Assembly (NCBI GenBank): GCA_964448755.1
Contig: CAYUXF010000041.1
Span: 1 to 13,542 of the forward strand
DNA length: 13,542 nt
Reading direction: 5' to 3'
From: CAYUXF01 sp964448755
GTDB lineage: Bacteria; Margulisbacteria; Termititenacia; Termititenacales; CAYUXF01
Notes under the pieces: model-generated
Databases searched by the model: none
What the model saw: the letters and a program-made list of their open reading frames with translations, nothing else
What the model was told of the DNA's origin: nothing
Program-made: the position numbers and the translations under genes
Part shown: one piece after another, positions 1 to 7,849 of the stretch
How the letters are laid out: every line of letters begins with the position of its first letter
How positions within the stretch are numbered: the stretch's first letter is position 1

Positions 1-19
1 AGAGACATTATCTTTTTTT

Positions 20-28
20 TGCTATAAA
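20..28 (+). promoter_or_regulatory. Possible extended -10 promoter of the gmd operon
   Basis: TG at 20-21, one base, then TATAAA at 23-28 resembles an extended -10 element, about 40 nt ahead of the gmd start. The -35 position would fall at or beyond the left window edge, so it cannot be judged. The alternative is that gmd is read from an upstream gene. Confidence 0.35.
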
Positions 29-69
29 ATAAATAATAAATTAGATAATTCAGGAGGAAGAAGTTTATA

Positions 70-1122
70 ATGAAAATAAAGAAAGCGTTAATTACAGGTA
101 TTACTGGCCAGGATGGCTCTTATTTGACCGAACAGCTCTTGGAAAAAGGGTACGAAGTTCATGGCATGATCAGACGAGCCAGCTCTTTTAATACCAAACG
201 GATCGACCATCTCTATAAAGACCCGCATAATAAAGAAGTTAAACTTTTTCTCCATTACGGCGATATGACCGACAGCAGCAATATGAACCGTCTGTTAGAA
301 AAAATAGCGCCCGATGAGATCTACAATTTAGCGGCGCAGTCGCATGTGCAGGTCTCTTTTGAGGTGCCCGAATACACCGCCGATGTTGACGCGGTCGGTA
401 CATTACGTTTTTTGGACGCCATTAAAGAAGTAGGCTTAAAAGATAAGACCAGATTTTATCAGGCCTCAACCTCAGAGCTTTTTGGTAAAGTCCAGGAAGT
501 GCCGCAAAAAGAGACAACACCTTTTTATCCGCGTTCGCCTTACGCTGTGGCCAAACAATACGCTTACTGGATGGTCGTCAATTACCGCGAAGCTTACGGT
601 CTCCACGCCTCCAACGGTATTTTGTTTAACCACGAGTCGCCGCGGCGCGGAGAGACTTTTGTGACGCGTAAAATTACCAGAGCGGTCGCCCGCATTAAAG
701 AGGGTGTTCAGTCCGCTCTTTATATGGGTAATATTGATGCCAAGCGCGACTGGGGTTATGCCCCGGAATATACCGAGATGATGTGGCTGATGCTCCAGCA
801 GGAGGTGCCGGACGATTATGTTGTAGCGACCGGCGAGACCCATACGGTCCGGGAATTTATTGAAAAAGCGTTTAAGTATGTTGATATTGAAGTTAAATGG
901 CAGGGTAAAGGTGTCAATGAAAAAGGGCTCAATGCCGCGACCGGTGAAGAGATAGTTAAAATAGACCCCCGTTATTTTAGGCCGACCGAAGTAGAGCTTT
1001 TAATAGGCGATCCCGCTAAGGCCAAAGCTAAGCTGGGCTGGGTGCCAAAAGTAAAGTTTGAAGAACTGGTCAATATTATGATGGCGGCGGACTGGGAGAC
1101 AGTCAAGAAAAAAGGTTATTAA
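70..1122 (+). CDS. gmd: GDP-mannose 4,6-dehydratase
   Basis: This enzyme converts GDP-D-mannose to GDP-4-keto-6-deoxy-D-mannose in the cytoplasm, the first step toward GDP-L-fucose and related deoxy sugars. The 350-residue protein is full length for the family. It is an extended SDR enzyme with the N-terminal NAD(P) motif GITGQDG (residues 10-16). The GMD signature HGMIRRASSFNT follows at 31-42, then STSELFG around 133-139 (Thr134 and Glu136 in catalytic positions) and YAVAK with Tyr158 and Lys162. The conserved NHESPRRGETFVTRKI stretch lies near 187-202. An AGGAGG sequence at 52-57 supports the ATG at 70. Its usual partner fcl lies downstream but is separated by an AlbA_2-type gene. Identity is near certain; the final sugar made depends on downstream enzymes, and fcl points to fucose. 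Confidence 0.97.
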   Translation: MKIKKALITGITGQDGSYLTEQLLEKGYEVHGMIRRASSFNTKRIDHLYKDPHNKEVKLFLHYGDMTDSSNMNRLLEKIAPDEIYNLAAQSHVQVSFEVPEYTADVDAVGTLRFLDAIKEVGLKDKTRFYQASTSELFGKVQEVPQKETTPFYPRSPYAVAKQYAYWMVVNYREAYGLHASNGILFNHESPRRGETFVTRKITRAVARIKEGVQSALYMGNIDAKRDWGYAPEYTEMMWLMLQQEVPDDYVVATGETHTVREFIEKAFKYVDIEVKWQGKGVNEKGLNAATGEEIVKIDPRYFRPTEVELLIGDPAKAKAKLGWVPKVKFEELVNIMMAADWETVKKKGY

Positions 1123-1140
1123 ATATTTTTTTTGAAATTG

Positions 1141-1147
1141 AGAGAGG
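1141..1147 (+). promoter_or_regulatory. Ribosome binding site deciding the start of the AlbA_2 gene
   Basis: AGAGAGG lies 5 nt before the ATG at 1153. An in-frame TTG at 1132 would add 7 residues but has no such site before it, so 1153 is preferred. Confidence 0.6.
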
Positions 1148-1152
1148 TCTAT

Positions 1153-2732
1153 ATGCCCGCGGACAAAATAAAAAAACAAAAAAGAGCTATCAGCAAAAGC
1201 TCATTGCAGTTTATTCTGGCCGAAGGTGAAGGGCAGTTCATTGAATTTAAAGAAAAAATAGATAAAAATTTCACTAAAGAGCTGGTCGGTTTTGCCAATG
1301 CTTCCGGCGGTAAAATACTTCTTGGTGTTGCCGATAATGCTGAAGTTAAAGGGATTAATATTACCAATAGCTTAAAGTCACAAATTCAAGACCTGGCCAG
1401 AAATTGTGATCCGTCAATTAGTTTAGAACTTACGGAGTACCAGAATATTTTAATTGTTGAAGTAAAAGAAGGGATCAATAAACCATATTCTTGCGCGGAA
1501 GGTTTTTATTTACGCATAGGTGCGAATAGTCAAAAATTAAAAAGAGATGAAATAATTCAATTTTCCATTACTGAAGGAAAAATAAAATTTGATGAACAGG
1601 TCTGTAATAAATTTGATCTAAAGAAAGATCTGGATCTGAATAAATTGAATAAATATCTGGCGCTGGCGGGGTTATCGCCGGATATAACAGTAGAAGATAC
1701 GCTGATCAATCTGGATGTTGTAGTAAGGCAGGCGGCGGTTTTGAAAATAAAAAATGCCGGTGTATTATTTTTTGCTAAAGATCCCGCTAAGTTTATAAAA
1801 AGTGCTAAGGTGGTTTGTGCTGACTATCAAACCAATGAGAAAATAAATATTCTCGACCGTAAAATACTTAACGGTGGCATTATTGCTGATCTAGAACAGG
1901 CAATTAATTATGTCAAAAAGCATATTGATACAAGGTTTGAGATAAAAACGCTTAAACGCCGTGAGGTCATGCAGTTTCCGGAAGCTTCTTTTCGCGAGGC
2001 GATTGTTAATGCTGTTTTACACAGAGATTATTTTGATAATTCCGGTGATATTTTAATAGAAGTTTTTAAAAATAAATTAATTGTATCTAATCCCGGCGGT
2101 TTGGTTAAATGGCTGAGCCCCAAAGATTTTGGTAAATACAGCCGCTGCCGTAATAGTTTAATAGCGGCGTTGCTAGCCAGGACTGATTATGTTGAGAAAA
2201 TGGGAACTGGTATTAATAGAATGAAAAGCGAAATGATCAATAATGATCTGCCTCTGCCAGAATTTGATTTTGATGAATATAATTTTGCTATTAAATTATA
2301 CGATAAAGATTTTTTTGTTCATTTGTCTAAAAAAGAAAAAAATGGCGGATTAAATGGCGGATTAAATGGCGGATTAAATGGCGGATTAAATNNNNNNNNN
2401 NNNNNNNNNNNNNNNNNNNNNNNNNNNNNNNNNNNNNNNNNNNNNNNNNNNNNNNNNNNNNNNNNNNNNNNNNNNNNNNNNNNNNNNNNNNAAATGGCGG
2501 ATTAAATGGCGGATTAAATGGCGGATTAAATGGCGGATTAAATCAAGCGCTTAATTCTTTACTTGAATTGATCAAAAAAGATCCGGGGCTTAAGGCTAAA
2601 GAATTAGCGGTCTTGTTAGAAAACAGACCAATAGATACAATAGATAAACAACTCAAACAATTAATAGAAAATAATTTAATAGAACGCCGCGGCAGTAAAA
2701 AAAGCGGTGGTTATTGGGTAGTAGAAAAGTAA
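1153..2732 (+). CDS. AlbA_2 (Schlafen-type) domain / ATPase-like putative transcriptional regulator, interrupted by an assembly gap
   Basis: Probably a DNA-binding regulator of the COG2865 type; targets are unknown. Using the ATG at 1153, residues ~27-135 form an AlbA_2 domain (GQFIEFKE near 28-34, FANASGGKILLGV near 47-59). Residues ~275-360 match the HATPase_c_4-like part of these proteins (FPEASFREAIVNAVLHRDY, VSNPGGL, EKMGTGINRM). A 12-bp tandem repeat coding for GGLN then starts, enters the 100-N gap at 2392-2491 and emerges on the far side. After the gap the repeat frame continues as 62 more residues (QALNSLLELIKK to GGYWVVEK) with winged-helix character, ending at TAA 2730-2732. Read literally, the N run breaks the frame and gives a false stop near 2505. 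A true gap of 8+12k bases would restore both repeat phase and reading frame. The gene starts 30 nt after gmd and separates it from fcl. Domain calls are firm; regulatory function is inference. Confidence 0.85.
2344..2543 (+). repeat. 12-bp tandem repeat (GGCGGATTAAAT) encoding GGLN, spanning the assembly gap
   Basis: Four perfect copies occupy 2344-2391. After the Ns, a 4-base partial copy (2492-2495) and four perfect copies (2496-2543) follow. The unit is four codons, so copy-number change alters linker length without shifting frame. It joins the ATPase-like domain to the C-terminal winged helix. Total copy number is unknown because the gap lies inside the array. Confidence 0.95.
2392..2491. 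other. Assembly gap (100 Ns)
   Basis: Exactly 100 Ns, the usual placeholder for a gap of unknown size, lie within the GGLN repeat array. The probable cause is failure of short reads to resolve the repeat. No feature should be inferred from the frame across it. Confidence 0.97.
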
Positions 2733-2734
2733 GG

Positions 2735-2760
2735 TATTTTTGCTGTTGTTTGCAAAAATA
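2735..2760. repeat. Perfect 9-bp inverted repeat between the AlbA_2 gene and fcl
   Basis: TATTTTTGC (2735-2743) and GCAAAAATA (2752-2760) are exact reverse complements around an 8-nt loop, starting 3 nt after the AlbA_2 stop. The stem is AT-rich and no T tract follows, so it is not a canonical terminator. It could be an operator, an mRNA-processing hairpin or chance. Confidence 0.6.
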
Positions 2761-2786
2761 GTGAAAATAAAAAACAGGAGCGGTTA

Positions 2787-3722
2787 ATGGAAAAGAATAG
2801 CAAGATCTATGTCGCCGGGCACCGCGGGATGGTCGGTTCGGCAATTTACAGAAAATTACAGGCTGACGGTTTTAGCAATTTAATAGTTAAAACACATCAG
2901 GAGCTAGATCTGCTAGATCAGCAGGCGGTAGCCGCTTTTTTTGCCGCCGAAAAACCGGCGTATGTCTTTGTGGCGGCGGCTAAAGTCGGCGGTATTTATG
3001 CTAACGATACTTATTCGGCCGATTTTATTTACCAGAACCTGATGATCCAGAATAATATTATTCATAATTCTTATTTTAACGGCGTAAAAAAACTTTTGTT
3101 CTTAGGTTCTTCCTGTATTTACCCTAAACTGGCGCCACAGCCTATGAAAGAAGAATATCTTTTGACCGGCACCCTGGAGCCGACGAACGAAGCCTATGCT
3201 ATTGCCAAAATTGCCGGCATTAAGATGTGCCAGATGTACCGCAAACAATACGGCTGCGATTTTATCTCGGCCATGCCGACCAATCTTTACGGCCCCAATG
3301 ATAATTACCATCCGGAAAACTCACATGTTTTGCCGGCGTTACTCAGGCGCTTCCATGAGGCCAAAGAGGCGGATGCTAAAGAGGTGGTCTGCTGGGGGAG
3401 CGGTTCGCCTAAAAGAGAATTTTTATATGCCGATGATCTGGCGGCGGCCTGTCTGTTTTTAATGGAAAATTATTCCGACTACAGTCATGTCAATGTTGGC
3501 AGCGGCAAAGAGGTGACTATTAAAGAACTCTCCGAGCTGATAGCCAGTGTAGTTGGTTTTAAAGGGAAACTGGTCTGGGATACATCTAAACCGGACGGCA
3601 CACCGCGTAAGCTGTTGGATGTCTCTAAGCTCAAGGGCTTGGGCTGGCAGTATCAAACCGAGCTGCCGCAGGGTATAGCGCTCGCTTACCAGGATTTTTT
3701 ACAAAAACAAAACAGAAAATAA
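2787..3722 (+). CDS. fcl: GDP-L-fucose synthase (GDP-4-keto-6-deoxymannose 3,5-epimerase/4-reductase)
   Basis: This enzyme completes GDP-L-fucose synthesis by epimerising and then reducing the Gmd product with NADPH. The 311-residue protein is normal length. It has the N-terminal dinucleotide motif VAGHRGMVG (9-17), the catalytic region GSSCIYP (107-113) with the conserved Ser, and YAIAK with Tyr137 and Lys141. The family-specific stretch PTNLYGPNDNYHPENSHVLPALLRR lies around residues 164-188 (given here in outline). AGGAG at 2776-2780, 6 nt before the ATG, fixes the start. Together with gmd it shows that the locus can make fucose. It is followed within 25 nt by a glycosyltransferase and is probably cotranscribed with it. 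The symbol wcaG is also used for this family. Confidence 0.97.
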   Translation: MEKNSKIYVAGHRGMVGSAIYRKLQADGFSNLIVKTHQELDLLDQQAVAAFFAAEKPAYVFVAAAKVGGIYANDTYSADFIYQNLMIQNNIIHNSYFNGVKKLLFLGSSCIYPKLAPQPMKEEYLLTGTLEPTNEAYAIAKIAGIKMCQMYRKQYGCDFISAMPTNLYGPNDNYHPENSHVLPALLRRFHEAKEADAKEVVCWGSGSPKREFLYADDLAAACLFLMENYSDYSHVNVGSGKEVTIKELSELIASVVGFKGKLVWDTSKPDGTPRKLLDVSKLKGLGWQYQTELPQGIALAYQDFLQKQNRK

Positions 3723-3746
3723 ATTTTATCTACAGGAGAAAAGAAA

Positions 3747-4766
3747 ATGACCGTAAAGATCTCTATTCTGGTCGCTGTTTATAACGGCGCAAGATTTTTG
3801 CAGGAAATGATTGATTCCGTTAAAGCGCAAACTTTTACAGATTATGAGCTGGTTCTGGTCAACGATGCCTCAACGGATAATTCACTCTCTATAATGGAAG
3901 AGGCGGCCAAAAATTTTGACAAAATAAAGATAGTTACTTATCCGCAAAATAAAAAATTACCAGGCGCTCTCAATGAAGGGTTAAGACATTGTGCCGGCGA
4001 GTATATTTACCGGTTAGACGCCGATGATCTTTTAGTGCCGGAAACACTGCAAAAACAATATGAATTTTTACAAAAGAACCCGGCGTATGACGGGGTGATC
4101 TGCGACGAACTGAAAGTAGATGTCAATTTAAAGCCGCAGACAATGTTATTGAAGCTGGGCGATGATTATTTTATTAAAAAACAAAATTTATTTAGGACGG
4201 CTTTTGGCGGGCCGACACTGCTATTAAAAAAAGAGAAATTTTTTGAGGCGGGATTGCATGATGAATATATGAAAGTCGGCAGTGATCGCTTTATGGCGCT
4301 GGATATGCACAGAATAGTTAGGCTGGGCCATCTGCCGGAGCGGCTGTATATTTACCGCCTGCACAATGCCAATATCTCTCAGAATAATACTAAATTTAAA
4401 CAGAGCGCCGAATATGTTAAAAGAAGAAAAGATAAGATCAATAGTATTTTCAAGAAAGAAGATTATATTAATGATTGGAATGAGGTCAAAAGATTTAAAA
4501 CTTTAAAGTTTGATCATCCGGCAGAACGGGCCGTTAAATATGGCAATGTTATCTTGAAATGCGCCCTCTGGCTGGCCGCCAATGCCTCTAAAAAAGAGGC
4601 GCTGACAGAGCTAAAAAAAGCCAAAGCCATCAACCCTAAACTTGGGTTGACTATTTTTAAACTGGCTATAATTTTTGGGGTTAAAAATTTTGATAAACTC
4701 TACCAGAATATGAATATCTGGACTAATTATAAGTACGATGATTTTCGGCTGGTCGATGTCAGATAA
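3747..4766 (+). CDS. Family 2 glycosyltransferase
   Basis: Predicted cytoplasmic or membrane-associated GT-A fold enzyme that adds a sugar to the growing glycan; donor and acceptor are unknown. The N-terminal ~230 residues carry the family pattern: ISILVAVYNGARFL (5-18), LVLVNDASTDNS (35-46) and the metal/nucleotide-binding DADD (91-94). The SDRFMALDMHR region around residue 180 sits where the acceptor-side catalytic acid is usually found. The C-terminal ~100 residues are basic and helical with no clear multi-pass membrane segment. AGGAG at 3734-3738 lies 8 nt before the ATG. It is tightly spaced after fcl, so a fucosyltransferase role is possible but unproven. Confidence 0.92.
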   Translation: MTVKISILVAVYNGARFLQEMIDSVKAQTFTDYELVLVNDASTDNSLSIMEEAAKNFDKIKIVTYPQNKKLPGALNEGLRHCAGEYIYRLDADDLLVPETLQKQYEFLQKNPAYDGVICDELKVDVNLKPQTMLLKLGDDYFIKKQNLFRTAFGGPTLLLKKEKFFEAGLHDEYMKVGSDRFMALDMHRIVRLGHLPERLYIYRLHNANISQNNTKFKQSAEYVKRRKDKINSIFKKEDYINDWNEVKRFKTLKFDHPAERAVKYGNVILKCALWLAANASKKEALTELKKAKAINPKLGLTIFKLAIIFGVKNFDKLYQNMNIWTNYKYDDFRLVDVR

Positions 4767-4808
4767 TATGTTAAAATCAAAAACTCAATAATTAGACCGG
4801 GAGAGAAA

Positions 4809-6221
4809 ATGTTTAAAAATCAAAAGACCGCCGACCACTTTAATGCCCTGGCGCCGGTGCGTGACCAGTGGAAAAAACGCAATAAATATTACTACAATAA
4901 TATTACCGAATTCATGAAATTTAATATTCCGGCCGGTGCTAAAGTTCTAGAAGTAGGCTGTGGCACGGGCGATCTCTTAGCCGCCTTAAAGCCGGCGTGC
5001 GGTGTGGGAATTGATATCAGCGAGAAGATGATAGAGCTAGCGCAAAAAAAGTATCCGCAATATGACTTTAGGGTAATGGATGCCGAGGAACTTAATTTTG
5101 CAGATACTGAGAAGTTTGATTTTATTGTTCTGACCGATCTCATTGGCCATTTAGATGATGTGCAGAACGCACTGGAACAGCTCAAAAAAGTCAGCCACGA
5201 CGGCACAAGAATTATTATTACTTACATTAATTATCTCTGGGAGCCGCTCGGTAAAATAGCGGAAAAATTAAATTTAAAAATGAAACAGAATAAGCAGAAT
5301 TGGCTGAATATTGATGACATTGAGAATTTAATTAATATTTCCGGTCTTGATCCGGTTAAGAGCGGTCGGCGTCTCCTGGCTTTTAAATATATTCCGCTGC
5401 TTTCCACATTACTCAACCGCTATATTGCTTATTTGCCGTTCTTTAAACATTTTTGTCTTTACGGTTACCATATTGCCAGAGTGAAGCCGCTTGCCAAAGA
5501 GTATTCTGTTTCGGTCATTGTTCCAGCCAGAAATGAGGCGGGCAATATAGAGGCGGCCATTACCAGAACACCGGAAATGGGTAAATGGACCGAGTTGATT
5601 TTTGTAGAGGGGAATTCCACAGATAATACCTGGCAAGTCGTTCAGGAAATGGCGGAGAAATATAAAGATAAACGGAAAATAAAAATAACCCGTCAGGACG
5701 GCAAAGGCAAAGGCGATGCCTGCCGCAAAGGTTACGGTATTGCCGAGGGCGATATTTTAATGATCTTAGATGCCGACCTAACAACGCCGCCGGAAGATCT
5801 GCCTAAATTTTATAATGCCATTGCTTCCGGTTTAGGTGAGTATATTAATGGTTCACGTCTGGTCTACACCATGGAGTCTAAGGCCATGCGGCCTTTGAAT
5901 TTTTTAGGTAATAAGTTTTTCTCACTGGTTTTTACCTGGCTCTTGGGCAATAAATTTAAAGACACACTCTGCGGCACCAAAGTTTTGACCAGAGAGAATT
6001 ATTTAAAATTGGCGGCCAATAGACACTATTTTGGCGAGTTCGATCCCTTTGGCGACTTTGACCTGATTTTTGGCGCCTGGAAACTCAATTTAAAAATGGT
6101 GGAGATCCCCATCCGTTACCGCGACCGGACCTACGGCGATACGAATATTTCCCGGTTTAAGCACGGCTGGATCCTCTTAAAAATGGTCTTCTTTGCTCTG
6201 AGAAAAGTTAAGTTTATTTAA
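4809..6221 (+). CDS. Bifunctional class I SAM methyltransferase / family 2 glycosyltransferase fusion
   Basis: One 470-residue chain contains two enzymes. Residues ~30-180 form a class I SAM-dependent methyltransferase with motif I VLEVGCGTGDL (47-57), the acidic GIDIS loop (67-71), DAEEL (91-95) and FDFIVLTDLIGHLDD (103-117). Residues ~232-470 form a GT-A glycosyltransferase resembling the DPM1/polyprenyl-phosphate group. Its marks are SVIVPARNEAGNIE (235-248), VEGNSTDNT (266-274), KGKGDACRKGYG (299-310), the DAD motif (321-323) and DTLCGTKVL (385-393). Hydrophobic stretches near 367-379 and 454-463 could touch the membrane but are short for transmembrane helices. GGGAG upstream of the ATG at 4809 supports the start. 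No frame break lies between the domains. Likely role is glycan modification or lipid-linked sugar transfer; substrates are unknown. Confidence 0.93.
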   Translation: MFKNQKTADHFNALAPVRDQWKKRNKYYYNNITEFMKFNIPAGAKVLEVGCGTGDLLAALKPACGVGIDISEKMIELAQKKYPQYDFRVMDAEELNFADTEKFDFIVLTDLIGHLDDVQNALEQLKKVSHDGTRIIITYINYLWEPLGKIAEKLNLKMKQNKQNWLNIDDIENLINISGLDPVKSGRRLLAFKYIPLLSTLLNRYIAYLPFFKHFCLYGYHIARVKPLAKEYSVSVIVPARNEAGNIEAAITRTPEMGKWTELIFVEGNSTDNTWQVVQEMAEKYKDKRKIKITRQDGKGKGDACRKGYGIAEGDILMILDADLTTPPEDLPKFYNAIASGLGEYINGSRLVYTMESKAMRPLNFLGNKFFSLVFTWLLGNKFKDTLCGTKVLTRENYLKLAANRHYFGEFDPFGDFDLIFGAWKLNLKMVEIPIRYRDRTYGDTNISRFKHGWILLKMVFFALRKVKFI

Positions 6222-6237
6222 TAATTCTATTAATGCC

Positions 6238-6288
6238 ATATATTAACATAGTAAGTATTGATTAAGTATACTTACTATGTTAGTATAT
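6238..6288. promoter_or_regulatory. Long inverted repeat, likely operator of toxin-antitoxin module 1
   Basis: Arms at 6238-6258 and 6268-6288 are reverse complements at 20 of 21 positions around a 9-nt spacer. The inner 15 bp are perfect (TAACATAGTAAGTAT at 6244-6258 against 6268-6282). It covers the promoter and ends 4 nt before the antitoxin ATG. AbiEi-family antitoxins are known to repress their own operon through inverted repeats, so autoregulation is the natural reading. Confidence 0.8.
6258..6286 (+). promoter_or_regulatory. Predicted extended -10 promoter giving a leaderless antitoxin 1 mRNA
   Basis: TTGATT (6258-6263), a 17-bp spacer, then TGT-TAGTAT with the hexamer at 6281-6286. 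Six bases later comes the ATG at 6293, which has no Shine-Dalgarno sequence. An alternative pair, TTAACA (6243-6248) and TATACT (6267-6272) with 18-bp spacing, would leave a leader of about 14 nt. Both lie within the inverted repeat. Confidence 0.5.
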
Positions 6289-6292
6289 TGAT

Positions 6293-6937
6293 ATGGATAC
6301 AATTGATATTAGAAAAAAGATCTCTTTAGAAGAATTTGATTATCAGACATTGATTTCTTTATTGTCAGAGTACAAAAATCCTAAAATGAAAATTAACGCT
6401 TTGTTAAGATCCGGGGATATTATTCGTGTGAAAAAGGGATTGTATATTTTTGGTGAGAATTATCGCTATCGCCCTTACTCCAGGGAGCTGTTAGCTAATC
6501 TTATCTATGGGCCTTCCATTGTTTCTTTAGAATACATGTTGAGTTACTATGGTTTAATTCCAGAAGCGGTACAAAATATTACATCTGTTACTTTTAAAAG
6601 ACCAAAAAATTTTATTACACCAATAGGAAGTTTTATTTACAGGCAAGTGCCTAAAAATTATTATCATCTAGGTATTCAGCGGCTGAAATTTAACGGTGGT
6701 GGTTTTTTGGCTGCAGGTCCGGAGCGGGCGCTGGCTGATAAGATCAGGGAAGATCGCGGAAACATATTTAAAAATCAAAAAGAGGCGGAACGGTATTTAT
6801 TTGATGATCTGCGGCTTGATCAAGAAGTATTTGAAAAACTTGATCTGGCAATATTTCAGGAGCTGGCTCTTGCGGCAAGGTCGCGCAAAATTAACTTTTG
6901 TGCGGAAATACTTAAAAGAAAGCAGGGTAGCCGATGA
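6293..6937 (+). CDS. AbiEi-family antitoxin / transcriptional regulator (module 1)
   Basis: Predicted antitoxin of a type IV toxin-antitoxin system and repressor of its own operon. Of 214 residues, ~14-55 form a winged-helix DNA-binding domain (ALLRSGDIIRVKKGLYIFG, 36-54). The rest matches the AbiEi effector domain: YGPSIVSLEYMLSYYGLIPE (72-91), the VTFKRPKNF stretch (99-107) and PERALADKI (143-151). Its stop TGA overlaps the toxin ATG (ATGA, 6934-6937), the classic coupled arrangement. No Shine-Dalgarno site precedes the ATG. A long inverted repeat covers the promoter. It is a distant homologue of the second antitoxin at 9173, and the two are the same length. The family assignment rests on domain pattern plus the toxin neighbour. 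Confidence 0.86.
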   Translation: MDTIDIRKKISLEEFDYQTLISLLSEYKNPKMKINALLRSGDIIRVKKGLYIFGENYRYRPYSRELLANLIYGPSIVSLEYMLSYYGLIPEAVQNITSVTFKRPKNFITPIGSFIYRQVPKNYYHLGIQRLKFNGGGFLAAGPERALADKIREDRGNIFKNQKEAERYLFDDLRLDQEVFEKLDLAIFQELALAARSRKINFCAEILKRKQGSR

Positions 6938-7791
6938 ACGCTCTGATACAAACTATGCTGCAAAAATATGCACTGGATAGTCAGGATAGCAGAGAAAAAG
7001 CTTTGCGTGAAATATTTCAGGAGATCGCTTTACTTGGTTTATGGCGTGGTAAATTTTTTGAGCATGCCGCCTTTTATGGTGGAACTGCACTTAGAATATT
7101 ATATGGACTGGATAGATTTAGTGAGGATATGGATTTCTCTTTATTGCATCCAGATCCTCAATTTACGCTGGAAAAATATGGACAGTTTATTGAAGATGAA
7201 ATTTCTGCTTTTGGTTTTTCTGCAAAGTTTTCTATAAAAGAAAAAAATAAAAATAGCCAGATAGAATCTGCTTTTTTAAAAGCAAATACCGCTGAACAAT
7301 TACTGCAAATAGGTTTAATAGAAAATGATCAGAGAATAAATATTAAGATAAAGATAGAAGTAGATAAAGATCCGCCATTGCAATTTAAAACCGAAGTAAA
7401 GACGCTTTTGCTGCCGATACCGTTTAATGTTAAAGTTTTTGTGCCTGCCGTTTTGTTTGCCGGCAAGCTTCATGCCTTGCTTTTTCGGGCCTGGAAAAAC
7501 AGAGTAAAGGGTAGAGATTGGTATGATTTTGTCTGGTATGTTGCCAGGAACATCCCTGTTGATCTTATCCATTTGGAAGAGAGAATGCGGCAAAGTGGCA
7601 ATTGGTCAGGAGTAGCTCGTTTAACCAAGACAGATTTAATTAATTTATTACAGCAAAAGATCAGCGCTCTTGATATTGATCAGGCCAGAGATGATATTGC
7701 TAGATTTTTAATTAACCAAAACTCAATAGCTCTTTGGTCAAAAGATTTTTTTTATGAACTGATCGATAAATTGAAATTTATTGAAAACTAA
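6934..7791 (+). CDS. AbiEii-family nucleotidyltransferase toxin (module 1)
   Basis: Predicted toxin that transfers nucleotides to an RNA target; studied relatives (AbiEii, MenT) are NTP-transferases and some modify tRNA. The 285-residue protein shows the DNA polymerase beta-like signature GGTALR (49-54) followed by RFSEDMDF (61-68), with Asp65 and Asp67 as metal ligands. Downstream KIEVDKDPP (140-148) and GKLHALLFRAWKNRVKGRDWYDFVW (within 177-201) match AbiEii motifs II and III, with Lys178 and Asp198. All key residues look intact, so the toxin is probably active. The ATG overlaps the antitoxin stop by 4 bp. Target and physiological role (phage abortive infection or stabilisation) are inferred from family only. 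Confidence 0.9.
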   Translation: MNALIQTMLQKYALDSQDSREKALREIFQEIALLGLWRGKFFEHAAFYGGTALRILYGLDRFSEDMDFSLLHPDPQFTLEKYGQFIEDEISAFGFSAKFSIKEKNKNSQIESAFLKANTAEQLLQIGLIENDQRINIKIKIEVDKDPPLQFKTEVKTLLLPIPFNVKVFVPAVLFAGKLHALLFRAWKNRVKGRDWYDFVWYVARNIPVDLIHLEERMRQSGNWSGVARLTKTDLINLLQQKISALDIDQARDDIARFLINQNSIALWSKDFFYELIDKLKFIEN

Positions 7792-7810
7792 AATTTAATC
7801 ACTAAAAAAA

Positions 7811-7839
7811 TTGCAATCTCTTTATTAACAAGCTAAACT
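7811..7839 (+). promoter_or_regulatory. Weak candidate promoter for the GT4 gene
   Basis: TTGCAA (7811-7816), exactly 17 bp, then TAAACT (7834-7839), each matching 4 of 6 consensus bases. The ATG at 7850 follows 10 nt later with no Shine-Dalgarno sequence, so a start with almost no leader is predicted. Readthrough from the toxin gene is the alternative. Confidence 0.3.
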
Positions 7840-7849
7840 CTTTTTTATT

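Noticed and set aside
472..843. 123-codon minus-strand frame inside gmd
   Set aside because: It is a shadow of a well-conserved gene, with no independent domain or ribosome binding site.
1132..1152. TTG at 1132 as the start of the AlbA_2 gene
   Set aside because: No ribosome binding site precedes it, whereas the ATG at 1153 has AGAGAGG at a suitable distance.
2492..2505. Stop codon just after the N run suggesting a truncated AlbA_2 protein
   Set aside because: It arises only because 100 Ns shift the frame. The repeat frame stays open to 2732 and encodes a sensible winged-helix-like C-terminus.
2344..2543. Tandem repeat considered as a CRISPR array
   Set aside because: The unit is 12 bp with no spacers and lies in frame inside a gene.
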